A stretch of 64,000 bases of DNA. It comes from Pseudorhodobacter turbinis (GTDB lineage Bacteria > Pseudomonadota > Alphaproteobacteria > Rhodobacterales > Rhodobacteraceae). Below the pieces are notes generated by a model. The model saw nothing but the letters and a program-made list of their open reading frames with translations, was not told the DNA's origin and did no database searches. Position numbers and translations under genes: made by a program. Location of the stretch: positions 1,426,001 to 1,490,000 of the forward strand of contig NZ_CP039964.1 in the NCBI RefSeq assembly GCF_005234135.1, given 5' to 3'. This document shows, piece by piece, positions 1 through 8,534 of the stretch. The stretch's first letter is position 1. Each line of letters opens with the position of its first letter.

Positions 1-219
1 TGAAGTCATTGGAAACTCGTCTGTTTCTTTCCTCTCGGAACCTATTTCAGAATCTCAACAAGCTAGCCGTCACTCGGTTTCATTTTTATTCACTGACCAT
101 ACGGCACGCGGGAAATCTATTTCATTCTCTCAAGGAAACGGCACAAGAGTGCATTTTCGGTTGGAGGGAACTCAACGTCAAGGCCGCGATGAAGGCGAAG
201 CGGGTTTTAGCGTCGCTCT

Positions 220-996
220 TCAAAGCCTCGGCGCCAGCTGATAGTAGGCCCGCACGTTGTCCAGCCACGAGCGATTGAGCATATCAAAGTACTCGAGCGG
301 CGGCGCTTCGCGTAGCAGCTTCTCAGTCACGTCCATCACCACATGACTGCCGTCCTCGGCCAGATGAAGCAGCCGATCATATGGCACGACCATCTGCTGC
401 GCAGAAATAGCCGCTCCGGTATCGATCACCAGATGCGCCAGGGTTCCGGTCTTAGGTTCGAATACGATATCGATCAGGGTACCGACTTCGCCCTTCTGCC
501 CGAAAACGGGCAAGCCCAGCCAGTCCCCTAGACGCGCAAATCCGTCCACTTTCAGATTTCCGAGCCCCTCCGGATCGCCTTGCGCTTCATGCCGGTCAAA
601 AGCTGTAAAACCAGCAGAGCCCCCGCCTATTGGACCAAACATGATCGGCGGCATCGGCGCCATCGCCGTGCGCCCCAAGACCTTAGGGTCAGACCATTCC
701 GGTGCGGCCTTGATGGCGTCGGGACTGATTTCGACTGGCCATTCGCGGTTGCCTTTGTCAGGTTCGCCCATCAAACGCGTTGAAACAACCACCTCGAGAT
801 TATCGAACCACCCGCCGACGTCGATAGCAACAAATCGCAAAATACCCTGCCCGGGATCAAAGAAAAGTTCCTTGAGGGGAAAACGCGCGCCCTTGGCGGA
901 AGCATTATAACGCAGCATGTCGGTCATTGCGAATAGTGCCGGAGACACCGAGGCGTCTGCGGAATTGTTTGCGGTTTTCGATGTGAATGCAGTCAT
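220..996 (-). CDS. PRC-barrel domain protein
   Basis: About 258 residues. Two PRC-barrel-like segments can be read: one near residues 35-100 (LKELFFDPGQGILRFVAID) and one near 150-215, where 'GLPVFGQKGEVGTLIDIVFEP' is the typical fold signature. PRC-barrel proteins are small beta-barrels that bind partner proteins; free-standing tandem versions in Rhodobacterales have no firmly assigned function. I start at the ATG ending at 996 because AAGGA lies about 9 bases upstream on the minus strand; the open frame continues 30 bases further without a better site. It is followed on the same strand side by bacterioferritin, which often accompanies such stress proteins. Confidence 0.85.
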   Translation of the reverse strand: MTAFTSKTANNSADASVSPALFAMTDMLRYNASAKGARFPLKELFFDPGQGILRFVAIDVGGWFDNLEVVVSTRLMGEPDKGNREWPVEISPDAIKAAPEWSDPKVLGRTAMAPMPPIMFGPIGGGSAGFTAFDRHEAQGDPEGLGNLKVDGFARLGDWLGLPVFGQKGEVGTLIDIVFEPKTGTLAHLVIDTGAAISAQQMVVPYDRLLHLAEDGSHVVMDVTEKLLREAPPLEYFDMLNRSWLDNVRAYYQLAPRL

Positions 997-1305
997 TTTC
1001 CGATTTCCTTCTTGATTTGAGGACAAGCGAGCCGTGTGAAGATAGGGGGGTAGCCCAAGATGTCTTTGGTCAAAGCGGGCGCGAAGGACGTGCTGACGCC
1101 AATGGCGAACAACAACCGGTCAAATGTAAATCCGGAGACAACGCCACTGGTTCGGCAGCAGGATGAGGGGAGTCTCGTCCGGCGGTCAAAATTACGCTCC
1201 GTCCCTACGGATCGCTCACCAGATGAAACGCTACGGTGAAAAAGCAGTATGCTAACGTAGTGCCAATCGTTTGTGTTCATGCGGCATTGAAACAGCTGTA
1301 GTTGG
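997..1305. other. intergenic region, no gene seen
   Basis: About 310 bases between the PRC-barrel gene and bacterioferritin. A 114-residue minus-strand open frame crosses it, but its residue content is not protein-like, it overlaps the 3' end of bfr and it has no clear ribosome site. The promoter of the PRC-barrel gene probably lies here; I could not pick a convincing -35/-10 pair. Confidence 0.5.
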
Positions 1306-1794
1306 TCAAGCCGCCTGTGGATCTTCCATCTGGGCAAGCATGTACGTAGGCTCGCCCATTTTCTCGAGCATACTTATCTGACGGGTCAGCCAATCAACGT
1401 GACCTTCTTCTTCGATCGCTATGTCCTCAAACAGACGCGCTGTGCCGATGTCATTGTCCTTTGCCGCGTCTTGGGCTGCCTGTGTGTAGAACTGCACCGC
1501 GCCGCGTTCCTCGCCAAGATCGGCGCGAAACAGCGCGTCGAGACCTTTTGCCTGCGTCGGTGCCTTAGCAGCTTCTACCTTGGGTAATCCCTCAAGATAG
1601 AGAATCCGGTCAATAAAACGGCCAGCATGGCCAAGTTCCTCGCCCATTTCTTCGCGCATCCTATTGGCCAACCGGTCAAGCCCCCAGTCGTCCAAAACAT
1701 GGGTGTGCAGCAGATACTGCTGTATCGCTGTCAGTTCCATCGACAGCGCGGTTTGAAGGTTCTCGATGCTTTTACTCGTATCGCTGTTGGTCAT
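1306..1794 (-). CDS. bfr: bacterioferritin, haem-ligand Met replaced by Leu
   Basis: 162 residues, the usual length for a bacterioferritin, the 24-subunit cage that oxidises ferrous iron and stores it as a mineral in the cytoplasm. Ferroxidase-centre residues by alignment to E. coli Bfr from memory are all present: E20 (SMELTAIQQY), E53 and H56 (GEELGH), E96 (LGEERGA), E129 and H132 (EEEGH). The residue matching the haem-ligating Met52 is Leu54, so haem binding at the subunit interface is probably lost. Synteny with a PRC-barrel protein and a small coiled-coil protein on the same strand suggests a general-stress cluster. Confidence 0.93.
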   Translation of the reverse strand: MTNSDTSKSIENLQTALSMELTAIQQYLLHTHVLDDWGLDRLANRMREEMGEELGHAGRFIDRILYLEGLPKVEAAKAPTQAKGLDALFRADLGEERGAVQFYTQAAQDAAKDNDIGTARLFEDIAIEEEGHVDWLTRQISMLEKMGEPTYMLAQMEDPQAA

Positions 1795-1841
1795 GAGTTT
1801 TAGTCCTTCCTCAAAAATTTTCTAGGGTGGCTGATCAAAAA

Positions 1842-2129
1842 TTAGCTAAAACGAGCCATCGCCTTCCCAACGGCAACGCCCAGATCATGCAAGGCAGAAT
1901 TCACGCTATCCATGGCCTCAGATGATGCGCCTTCTTGCATTTTGCAGACATCATCATATTGCTTCTGGGTTTTTGCGAATTTTTCCTTCAGATCTTCGAC
2001 ATCGCGCAAATAAGCTGGCTTTGCCTCTTCAGAAGCACCTGCAGCTTTGGCTTCAAGGTTTGCAACTTGCGTCTTCCATTCAGCGAATTGGCTATCAAAT
2101 TTCTCAAATTGAACATCTGAAGTATTCAT
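1842..2129 (-). CDS. small coiled-coil protein, unrecognised
   Basis: 95 residues, rich in Ala, Glu, Lys and Gln, predicted largely helical with a coiled coil over roughly residues 5-65. No signal peptide or membrane segment. AAGGAGA sits at a good distance from the ATG, so translation is well supported. It lies 48 bases upstream of bfr in the same direction and could share its transcript. It resembles in general form the small alpha-helical stress proteins found beside bacterioferritin or Dps, but I cannot name a family. Confidence 0.75.
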   Translation of the reverse strand: MNTSDVQFEKFDSQFAEWKTQVANLEAKAAGASEEAKPAYLRDVEDLKEKFAKTQKQYDDVCKMQEGASSEAMDSVNSALHDLGVAVGKAMARFS

Positions 2130-2225
2130 GTGCTTGTCTCCTTGGCCTGTCCGTGTTGCCGCTCACCGGCGCCTCCTACTCATAGGAATTTCTTAATAAT
2201 AACGCGCTGATCAAGCCCCGCACTA

Positions 2226-2704
2226 ATGTCGATCATGTCTGACAAAATTCAGTTTGAGTGTCCCCTTCAGGGGGCATATCGCCTGCTGCGCCATCGCTGG
2301 TCGAGCGTGTCAGTCGCTTTGCAGTCGTTTCGAAGAACCCCGGACAGGCAATCAAAACTCGTGATGGAAAGCCTGATCGACAGCCTTTCTCCCCTGCCAG
2401 CTGAAGCATGTCGCAGCATCACCTTTGACCGTGGCACAGAGTTCAGTGCCTGGCAGCATTTGAAAGATGGTCTGGGCGTTGAACCGTGGTTCTGCGATCC
2501 TCAGTCGCCGTGGCAAAAGGGCACGGTCGAGAACATCAACAATCGCCTGCGCCTATACCTCCCCCGCAAGGCCGACCCCACGGCGTTCACAAATCGATAT
2601 TTAAGGTCGATTTGCGACCGCCTAACGCAACACCGCGAAAGTGTCTGGGGTATCAAACACCGGCCGAAGTCTTCCGCGCAAAATTGATGGAAGGAGAGCC
2701 GTGA
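2226..2704 (+). pseudogene. IS30-family transposase remnant (C-terminal half, frameshifted)
   Basis: The translated segment carries the IS30 catalytic-domain signature 'FDRGTEFSAW' and 'WFCDPQSPWQKGTVENINNR', which hold the second Asp and the Glu of the DDE triad. The N-terminal DNA-binding half and first catalytic Asp are missing. Around 2590-2620 the frame shifts: the first frame ends at 2687 while the expected C-terminal end (TPRKCLGYQTPAEVFRAKL) continues in the next frame to 2704. It is dead and marks old insertion activity. Confidence 0.85.
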
Positions 2705-3003
2705 TTCAGATAAACTGAACAAACAGAAATTGCGCTTCGGCCTGAGTTCACATGATCCAGCGACTGGTCAGCATTTGTTGGAACAGAGTTTTGTCGAGAC
2801 CGCGCCGGGATCTGTAATCCACGTCCTCGGGTGATGCACCGACATGGCGCAATTTTGCGGTGTGCATGCGGCTCTCAAAGCGTTTGGTCTCTCGGCTATC
2901 TGCCCTATAACGACGAATACTTCAGAGCCGCTACCATCGGCTGAGCTGTTTTTCAGGCCGGAGGCGCGCCGTAAGGGGCACCGCTTCGCGGCGGCGATTG
3001 GCT
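2705..3003. other. intergenic, nothing recognised
   Basis: About 300 bases between the IS30 remnant and azlD. Short open frames exist in all frames but none has a ribosome site plus protein-like composition. It may hold decayed IS sequence. Confidence 0.4.
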
Positions 3004-3336
3004 TTATCCTAGCAGATACAGCATCAGATAAAGTGTTACCCCGCCTGACAGGATCGCAGCCAGCACATTACGGGTCACAATGCCTGCGATAAGCGTCGCT
3101 GCCGCCGCCAACATACGCGGCGCATCAAACGCACCGCCCATTGCCGGAGGCCAGGCCACCATCGGAGCCACGAGCGCAGGCAGCACCGCAACAGCCGTAT
3201 AGCGCAAGTGCCGCAGCACCCACGGCGCCATTGCGCGATCCCCCACAATCCCTAAAAAAACAAAGCGCAGGGCAAAGCTGCCCACGGCAAGGCAGACCAG
3301 CACGATCCAGATATCCAGTGCGGCGACATCCCTCAT
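3004..3336 (-). CDS. azlD: AzlD family branched-chain amino acid exporter small subunit
   Basis: 110 residues with about three to four hydrophobic membrane segments, the usual size of AzlD. AzlD pairs with AzlC to form an inner-membrane exporter of branched-chain amino acids and analogues (family known from azlCD of Bacillus subtilis and BrnFE of Corynebacterium). Its ATG overlaps the azlC stop codon by four bases (3333-3336), a coupled arrangement typical of this pair. The substrate here is inferred from family only. Confidence 0.88.
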   Translation of the reverse strand: MRDVAALDIWIVLVCLAVGSFALRFVFLGIVGDRAMAPWVLRHLRYTAVAVLPALVAPMVAWPPAMGGAFDAPRMLAAAATLIAGIVTRNVLAAILSGGVTLYLMLYLLG

Positions 3337-4049
3337 GCCAGCGCCGCCTTGCGTGACATCAAAAATTCGACCTGTGCGCCGACAATCATACCCAGCGCCC
3401 CCGCAATTAACAAACCAAGGCTATAGGGAGCAGACGTCAGCATCAGCGAGGCGGCTATGGCCACAAAAGCCGCAGCAACATGCGCAATGCTGCGCAACAT
3501 TGGCGCGACCATCGCCAGAAATGTGATCGGCACCGCAAAATCGAGCGCGAATCCAGCTGGGATTGCGCTTCCGGTGATCGCGCCGACCATAGTAAAAGCC
3601 AGCCAAAGCGGAATGATGGACGAACTCACGCCGAAATAATACGCCAGCTTTTGCGCAATGCTCCATTGGGGGTGTTTCTCATATGCCAGAATCGCGCTCG
3701 CATAGACCTGATCGACCATCAGATAAGCCACCAGCGCCCGCATACTTATAGGGGCCTTCCCCAGATGCGGCGTCAGCGACGCCGAATACATCGCCATACG
3801 CAAATTTACAGCCAGCGATGTTGCAATCACTATCACGGTCGGCGCGTGCTCAGAGAGGAGTTGCACGGCGGTGAATTGCGACGCGCCTGCCACAACAAAA
3901 AACGAATAGGAAAACGTCTCTAGCAGGGTAAACCCGGCTTCTGTCGCGACGACTCCGAAGAGTATCGAGAAGGGTGCAATCACAAGGATAAAGGGTGCGC
4001 CAGCGCGCAGACCCTGCCAGTAGGTGGACTTGGTAGATTCTGGTGGCAT
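3333..4049 (-). CDS. azlC: AzlC family branched-chain amino acid exporter large subunit
   Basis: 238 residues, standard for AzlC. The N-terminal 'AGAPFILVIAPFSILFGVVATEAG' and 'SFFVVAGASQFTAVQLL' stretches match the family's conserved first membrane region; five to six more hydrophobic segments follow. Acts in the inner membrane with AzlD. The two genes are translationally coupled. No regulator (e.g. an Lrp/AsnC gene) is adjacent; upstream lies non-coding DNA. Confidence 0.9.
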   Translation of the reverse strand: MPPESTKSTYWQGLRAGAPFILVIAPFSILFGVVATEAGFTLLETFSYSFFVVAGASQFTAVQLLSEHAPTVIVIATSLAVNLRMAMYSASLTPHLGKAPISMRALVAYLMVDQVYASAILAYEKHPQWSIAQKLAYYFGVSSSIIPLWLAFTMVGAITGSAIPAGFALDFAVPITFLAMVAPMLRSIAHVAAAFVAIAASLMLTSAPYSLGLLIAGALGMIVGAQVEFLMSRKAALA

Positions 4050-4551
4050 CAGCGCCTGCCCTCGGGAAAGGAACTATTGCCCCACCCATTAACGGCTGAG
4101 CCAAGGAGTTGCAATTCCAGCCCTTACGAAATGGACTATATCGTCGCTGCGCTATGCGGGAATTTGGACGGGGTGTTTTGAGAGCACCTTCTCGATGCTC
4201 TTCCGATTGATGAATTGTTGCTGCATTTTGATGATCGCTTGGGACGCCCCTCGAGAGATTTGCACATCGTCGTTGGCGTGCTTCTCTTGCAGCAACTGCA
4301 TGATCTGAGCGACGCGGCCACGGTTGAAGCTTTGACCTTCAACAGGGCTTGGCATCACGCGCTTGATGTGCGCGTGGAGGCGGATTGTTATTTCTGTGAG
4401 TAGACCCTACGGAATTATCGGCGTCTTTTCATAGCCGAAGGGTTCAACGGAGTTCTGTTTCGCCGTATGACAGATCGCCTTGTGCGTGCCTTTCCGTCGA
4501 TACCAGTCACCAACGTATGGATTCGACAGCGCTGCGCTCAGCCATGCGTAG
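4050..4551. other. gene-poor region with unsupported short ORFs
   Basis: About 500 bases. Overlapping minus-strand frames near 4136-4358 could encode a 68-residue helical peptide ('QIMQLLQEKHANDDVQISRG' in part), which reads more like real protein than its neighbours and may be a remnant of a degraded gene, but it lacks a ribosome site and I cannot place it. The right end abuts the truncated mgtC reading frame. Confidence 0.35.
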
Positions 4552-4965
4552 CTTGACGCGGCGCTCGGCGGGACTTTAGCGTATGAACGCGAATTCAAGG
4601 CAAGAAGTGCAGGTGTCAGAACGCATATGCTCGTCGCTGTCGGCGCTGCTCTTTTTGTCATTGGACCATTACAAGCCGGGATGCCCCTTTCCGATATGTC
4701 CCGCGTCTTGCAAGGGATCGTTCAGGGGATCGGCTTTTTGGGTGCTGGTGCGATTATTGTTCGCACAGCGCAACAAAAGGTGCAGGGCCTGACAACCGCA
4801 GCGGGCATCTGGGCGACCGCAGGCATTGGCGTTGTCGCAGGTCTGGGGTTGGAATCCACTGCCGTCCTATCGACATTTATCGTGCTGATGATCCTGGCCG
4901 TGGTTCCGCTGCTCGTTCCCTCGCCCAAACATCATCCCGACGATCAAAACGATCTGGAAGCCTGA
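4552..4965 (+). pseudogene. MgtC/SapB family protein, N-terminus missing
   Basis: From 4552 the frame reads LDAALGGTLAYEREF..SAGVRTHMLVAVGAALFV, the MgtC signature around the conserved ERE and AG(L/V)RTH motifs, then 'GFLGAGAIIVR' and 'GLTTAAGIWATAGIGVVAG', all family hallmarks. A stop codon lies at 4549-4551, and the only in-frame ATG before the core (4627) would remove the first membrane helix and the ERE motif. MgtC-like inner-membrane proteins help survival under magnesium or acid stress; this copy lost about 40 N-terminal residues. The C-terminal ACT-like domain found in long MgtC is also absent. Confidence 0.75.
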
Positions 4966-4975
4966 TTAAAGCTAC

Positions 4976-6151
4976 ATGTCCTGTATAGGGCGGTTGCAAA
5001 TTAGGCCACGGTAGCGCCGGCATTGTGTTGGTGCGGGCGGCTTAAAAGTCGTCCACTTTTGCTCTCACTGATTTAGCAGGGAGGGCCGGAGGATTTTCAC
5101 CGTGGAAGTTTATTTAGCCGTGCGCCGTGCGCATTTTGATGAGGGACGTAGCAAGCGTTCAATTGCCCGGGATTTTGGATTGGCGCGTGGAACGGTCGAT
5201 AAGATGTGTGCGTATTCGGTTCCACCTGGTTATCGCCGGAGCCAGAAGGTTCGGCGGCCGACGCTCGAAGCATTTACCGATACAATAGACCAATGGCTAC
5301 AGGATGATCAGAGCGGCCCGAAGAAGCAACGTCACACGGTGAAGCGGATCTTCGAACGGCTCCGGGACGAAGAAGGGTTCACTGGCGGTTATACGACCGT
5401 GAAGGACTATGTTCGGGGGCATCGTCAAAAGTCGCGGGAGATGTTTATACCACTCGCACATCCGCCGGGTCACGGGCAGGCCGATTTCGGTGAGGCCGTT
5501 GTCATTCTCGGTGGCGTAGAACAGAAGATCCACTTCTTTGCCTTTGATCTTCCCTACAGCGATGCATGCTATGTGCGTGCTTATCATGCGGCGACAACAG
5601 AGGCTTGGATGGACGGCCACGTTCACGCCTTTGATTTCTTCGGGCGCGTACCGCTCTCGGTGGTATATGACAATGACAGCTGCCTTGTTGCGAAGATCGA
5701 AGCCGGCGGACGGCGTCGGCGCACACAGATGTTCACCGAGATGCTATCTCATTATCTCTTCGATGACCGTTACGGCCGCCCGGGCAAGGGGAATGATAAA
5801 GGGAACGTCGAAGGTCTGGTGGGGTGGTCGAGACGCAACCTGATGGTGCCGCTACCGGAGTTCCCGGATCTGGAAGGTTTTAACGCCTGGCTTGAAGAGC
5901 AATGTCGCGCGCGCCAGTCGGCAATCTTACATGGCCACCGAGAGACAATTGGGGAACGTCTGGAACGGGATCTGGCCGCAATGTCGCCCCTTCCCGCAAC
6001 GCCTTACCAAGCCTGCCATAAGGCAACGGGCCGGGTGAGTTCTCAATCTCTGGTGCGCTATAGAACCAATGATTACTCTGTGCCGAGTACTTATGGCTTA
6101 CGGGACGTGACGATCCGTGCATTTGTAGATGTGGTTGAGATCGGTTGTGGG
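4976..6151 (+). mobile_element. IS21-family element remnant (left end plus truncated istA)
   Basis: The left portion of an IS21-type element: a non-coding leader from about 4976, then istA from 5102. The istA homology stops abruptly near 6150, where IS3-family sequence begins; istB and the right end are absent. The exact left terminus is not proven because no partner end remains. Confidence 0.65.
5102..6151 (+). pseudogene. istA: IS21-family transposase IstA, C-terminally truncated
   Basis: GTG start with GGAGG upstream. N-terminal helix-turn-helix (SKRSIARDFGLARGTVDKM, residues ~17-35), then an RNase-H-like DDE integrase core: D near 'GQADFGEAVV', D in 'VVYDNDSC' and E in 'GNDKGNVEGLV'. IstA proteins are about 500 residues; here homology ends near residue 350 after 'FVDVVEIGC'. 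The open frame runs 33 bases further into foreign IS3 DNA before stopping at 6184. istB, the ATPase helper, is missing, so the element cannot move itself. Confidence 0.85.
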
Positions 6152-6838
6152 GGTACGCCCAATGAGCCAACGGCAGCGAGATGATATGGTCCTTCTCGCC
6201 CACATCCGTGAGCAGCATCGGCTTAGCCTGCAAAGCTACGGGCGACCGCGGATGACTGAAGAACTGCAGGAGCTGGGGCTGAAGGTCGGTCACGGGCGTG
6301 TGGGTCGTTTGATGCGCGAGAACGGCATCAAGGTCATCAGGACCCAGAAATACAAGGCCACAACAGATAGCGACCACACGTTCAACATCGCGCCGAATCT
6401 GTTGGATCAGGACTTCACTGCGGATGGTCCGAACCAGAAATGGGCCGGTGATATAAGCTACATCTGGACCAGCGAAGGCTGGCTATATCTGGCTGTCATC
6501 CTCGACCTCTACTCTCGCCGCGTCATCGGTTGGGCAGTCAGCAACCGCATGAAGCGGGACCTGGCAATCCGGGCGTTGGACATGGCTGTGGCGCTACGGC
6601 AACCGCCCGAAGGCTGTATTCACCATACGGATCGCGGGTCGCAATACTGTTCCAACGAGTATCAGCGCCGCCTGTCAAAGCACGACTTCAAGGTCTCGAT
6701 GAGCGGCAAAGGCAATTGTTACGACAATTCGATGGTGGAGACATTCTTCAAATCCATCAAGGCAGAGCTGATCTGGCGCAATCGTTGGGACACACGCCGT
6801 CAGGCAGAAGGCGCGATATTCCAGTATATCAATGATGG
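6152..6838 (+). pseudogene. IS3-family OrfB transposase, 5' truncated and split by IS110
   Basis: DDE core with D in 'WAGDISYIW', D in 'HHTDRGSQYC' and E in 'DNSMVETFFKSIKAEL'. The orfA gene and about the first 35 residues of OrfB are lost at the IS21 junction. Near 6838, after 'FQYINDG', the gene is cut by an IS110 element; the last 26 codons resume at 8206. Before the IS110 insertion the gene still lacked its 5' end, so it was already inactive. Confidence 0.88.
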
Positions 6839-6916
6839 GGTGGATGCCCCACCCGGCGGCATCGCAATGTGCCAGAATGATAGCAGCTTAAACTGTCATA
6901 CAAAGGAAGAGCATCC

Positions 6917-7942
6917 ATGGAGAATGTTAGCATAGTAGGAATTGATTTAGCAAAACGGAGCTTCCAGCTGCACGGGGCTGCCGCTGATGGTTCTGTCGTG
7001 TTCCGCAAGAAATTGTCGCGCCCTCAGCTTACCGCGTTCCTGAGTGAGCTTCCAAAGTGCGTTGTTGCGATGGAGGCTTGCGCTACATCCCATTATTGGG
7101 GGCGTGAGATTGGCAAGCTTGGCCACGAGGCGCGCCTTATTCCACCTGTTTACGTTAAGCCGTTTGTGAAGCGTCAAAAGAACGACGCAAATGACGCAGA
7201 AGCGATCGCTGAGGCGGCATCGCGCCCGACGATGCGCTACGTCTCGGTCAAAAGCGCAGAACAACAGTCGCAGGGCATGGTCTTTCGAACACGCGATTTA
7301 TTTGTCCGCCAACGCTCCCAGTTGGTAAACGCTTTGCGGGGTCATTTAGCAGAATACGGTGTCGTCGTCGCTCAAGGGATGGTTCAGTTTAGACGAATAA
7401 TAGCCAGCTTTGATGAAGTCGCGGTTGACCTGCCCGCGCAAATTCTAAGCCTTTGCCAAGCATACATTGATCAGATCGCTCTTTTTGACGAAAGGATTGT
7501 GGTGCTGGATCACGAGATCAAAGGCCGAGCAAAAACAGATGAAGCAACATCACGGCTTATGACGATCCCCGGAGTTGGGCCTATGTGTGCTACGACCATT
7601 CAGGCCTTCGCGCCACCAATGGAAGAATTTTCTAATGGGCGTGAGTTTGCAGCTTGGTGCGGGCTTGTACCAAGGCAGAAGTCGACCGGTGGGCGACAAA
7701 TCCTGGGTAGAACCTCAAAAATGGGGCAGCGCGATATAAGGCGATTGCTGATCACAGGCGCAATGGCCGTCATCCGTTGGGCCATCCGGAAAGGTCCACC
7801 ACCTGGATCATGGCTTGCCAAGATGCTGGCGCGCAAGCCTCGTATGCTGGTGGCGACTGCCCTGGCAAACAAGCTTGCCCGTACCGTTTGGGCGTTAACA
7901 ACCACAAAAGAGAACTATCGAATTCCACCGCTGGCTACATAA
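6917..7942 (+). CDS. IS110-family (IS1111 group) transposase
   Basis: 341 residues, full length. N-terminal RuvC-like DEDD domain: D10 (GIDLAKRS), E53 (VAMEAC), D90 and D93 (KNDANDAEAI). C-terminal Transposase_20 domain from about 210 with 'TIPGVGPMCATTIQAF', 'FAAWCGLVPRQKSTGGRQ' and 'GQRDIRRLLITGAMAVIR'. These enzymes recombine using a bridge/seeker RNA instead of a DDE reaction. No truncation or frameshift, so probably active. Confidence 0.93.
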   Translation: MENVSIVGIDLAKRSFQLHGAAADGSVVFRKKLSRPQLTAFLSELPKCVVAMEACATSHYWGREIGKLGHEARLIPPVYVKPFVKRQKNDANDAEAIAEAASRPTMRYVSVKSAEQQSQGMVFRTRDLFVRQRSQLVNALRGHLAEYGVVVAQGMVQFRRIIASFDEVAVDLPAQILSLCQAYIDQIALFDERIVVLDHEIKGRAKTDEATSRLMTIPGVGPMCATTIQAFAPPMEEFSNGREFAAWCGLVPRQKSTGGRQILGRTSKMGQRDIRRLLITGAMAVIRWAIRKGPPPGSWLAKMLARKPRMLVATALANKLARTVWALTTTKENYRIPPLAT

Positions 7943-8190
7943 GCTTTGCACCATGCGTTGGAGTAAACCGGCAATGTGAGAAGGGCGAAGGAGAGTAAGG
8001 AACAACGGTCATAAGACGGGGTTGGGAAAACCAGATAGAAGCCAGGAGCCTTGTGCTCGCATCAACGATTTGGACCCGATCCACGGACACCATACAGGCC
8101 AGCGGCGTGTGAAAGCCGCATTCAAAGGCCGGACACACGACTGCACTGATCACTTGTTCCAAGCAATCTGAAAAACTTCTTGCATTGAAA
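7943..8190 (+). ncRNA. candidate guide (bridge/seeker) RNA region of the IS1111-type element
   Basis: In the IS1111 group the RNA that pairs with donor and target DNA is encoded downstream of the transposase, inside the element. This 248-base stretch is non-coding and lies between the transposase stop and the right sub-terminal repeat. The location is by family analogy; I did not fold it. Confidence 0.4.
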
Positions 8191-8204
8191 GGGGCATCCA
8201 CACA

Positions 8205-8283
8205 TGGCTTCTATAATCCACGCCGACGTCACTCATCGCTCGGCGGGAAAAGCCCCTTGGCATTCGAACGAAAGGCCGCATAA
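8205..8283 (+). pseudogene. 3' tail of the interrupted IS3 orfB
   Basis: From 8206 the frame reads GFYNPRRRHSSLGGKSPLAF and ends ERKAA-stop at 8283, the standard C-terminus of this IS3 OrfB type and the direct continuation of the fragment that ends at 6838. The right end of the IS3 element lies somewhere in the following ~100 bases. Confidence 0.85.
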
Positions 8284-8534
8284 ATGAGTTGAGAGGCCGG
8301 AACGTAACCGTGACAAGACCAAATCGAGCCCGACCGTGATAATCTCCGACATGACCGCTCCCCTTTGTGGATCCTAAGTGACCCACCTTGGCACACAGAT
8401 GCCGTCAGGGGGCGGTTACATCATCAGCGCCGTGGGGAATAAGAAAAAGACCAATGGTCGTTCTGTTTGCCATCGCATTTCCCATAGGGGTGGGTTAAGG
8501 ACGACAACTAGTAAAATTGCCGCGAGATACTGGG

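Larger units (their letters stand above)
6839..8204 (+). mobile_element. intact IS110-family element of IS1111 type (~1.37 kb)
   Basis: Bounded by interruption of the IS3 orfB: excising 1369 bases rejoins the orfB frame (..YIND|GFYNPRRRHSSLG..). The limits have a 4-base ambiguity because ATGG occurs at both junctions (6835-6838 and 8204-8207). Perfect 11-bp sub-terminal inverted repeats GTGGATGCCCC lie at 6840-6850 and 8191-8201, a hallmark of the IS1111 group, which otherwise lacks true terminal repeats. The 250-base non-coding 3' part (7943-8190) is where IS1111-type elements encode their guide RNA. Confidence 0.82.

Noticed and set aside
9..278. 89-residue plus-strand ORF at the window start
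   Set aside because: No ribosome site, overlaps the 3' end of the PRC-barrel gene.
993..1337. 114-residue minus-strand ORF between PRC-barrel and bfr
   Set aside because: Random-looking composition and overlap with the bfr 3' end.
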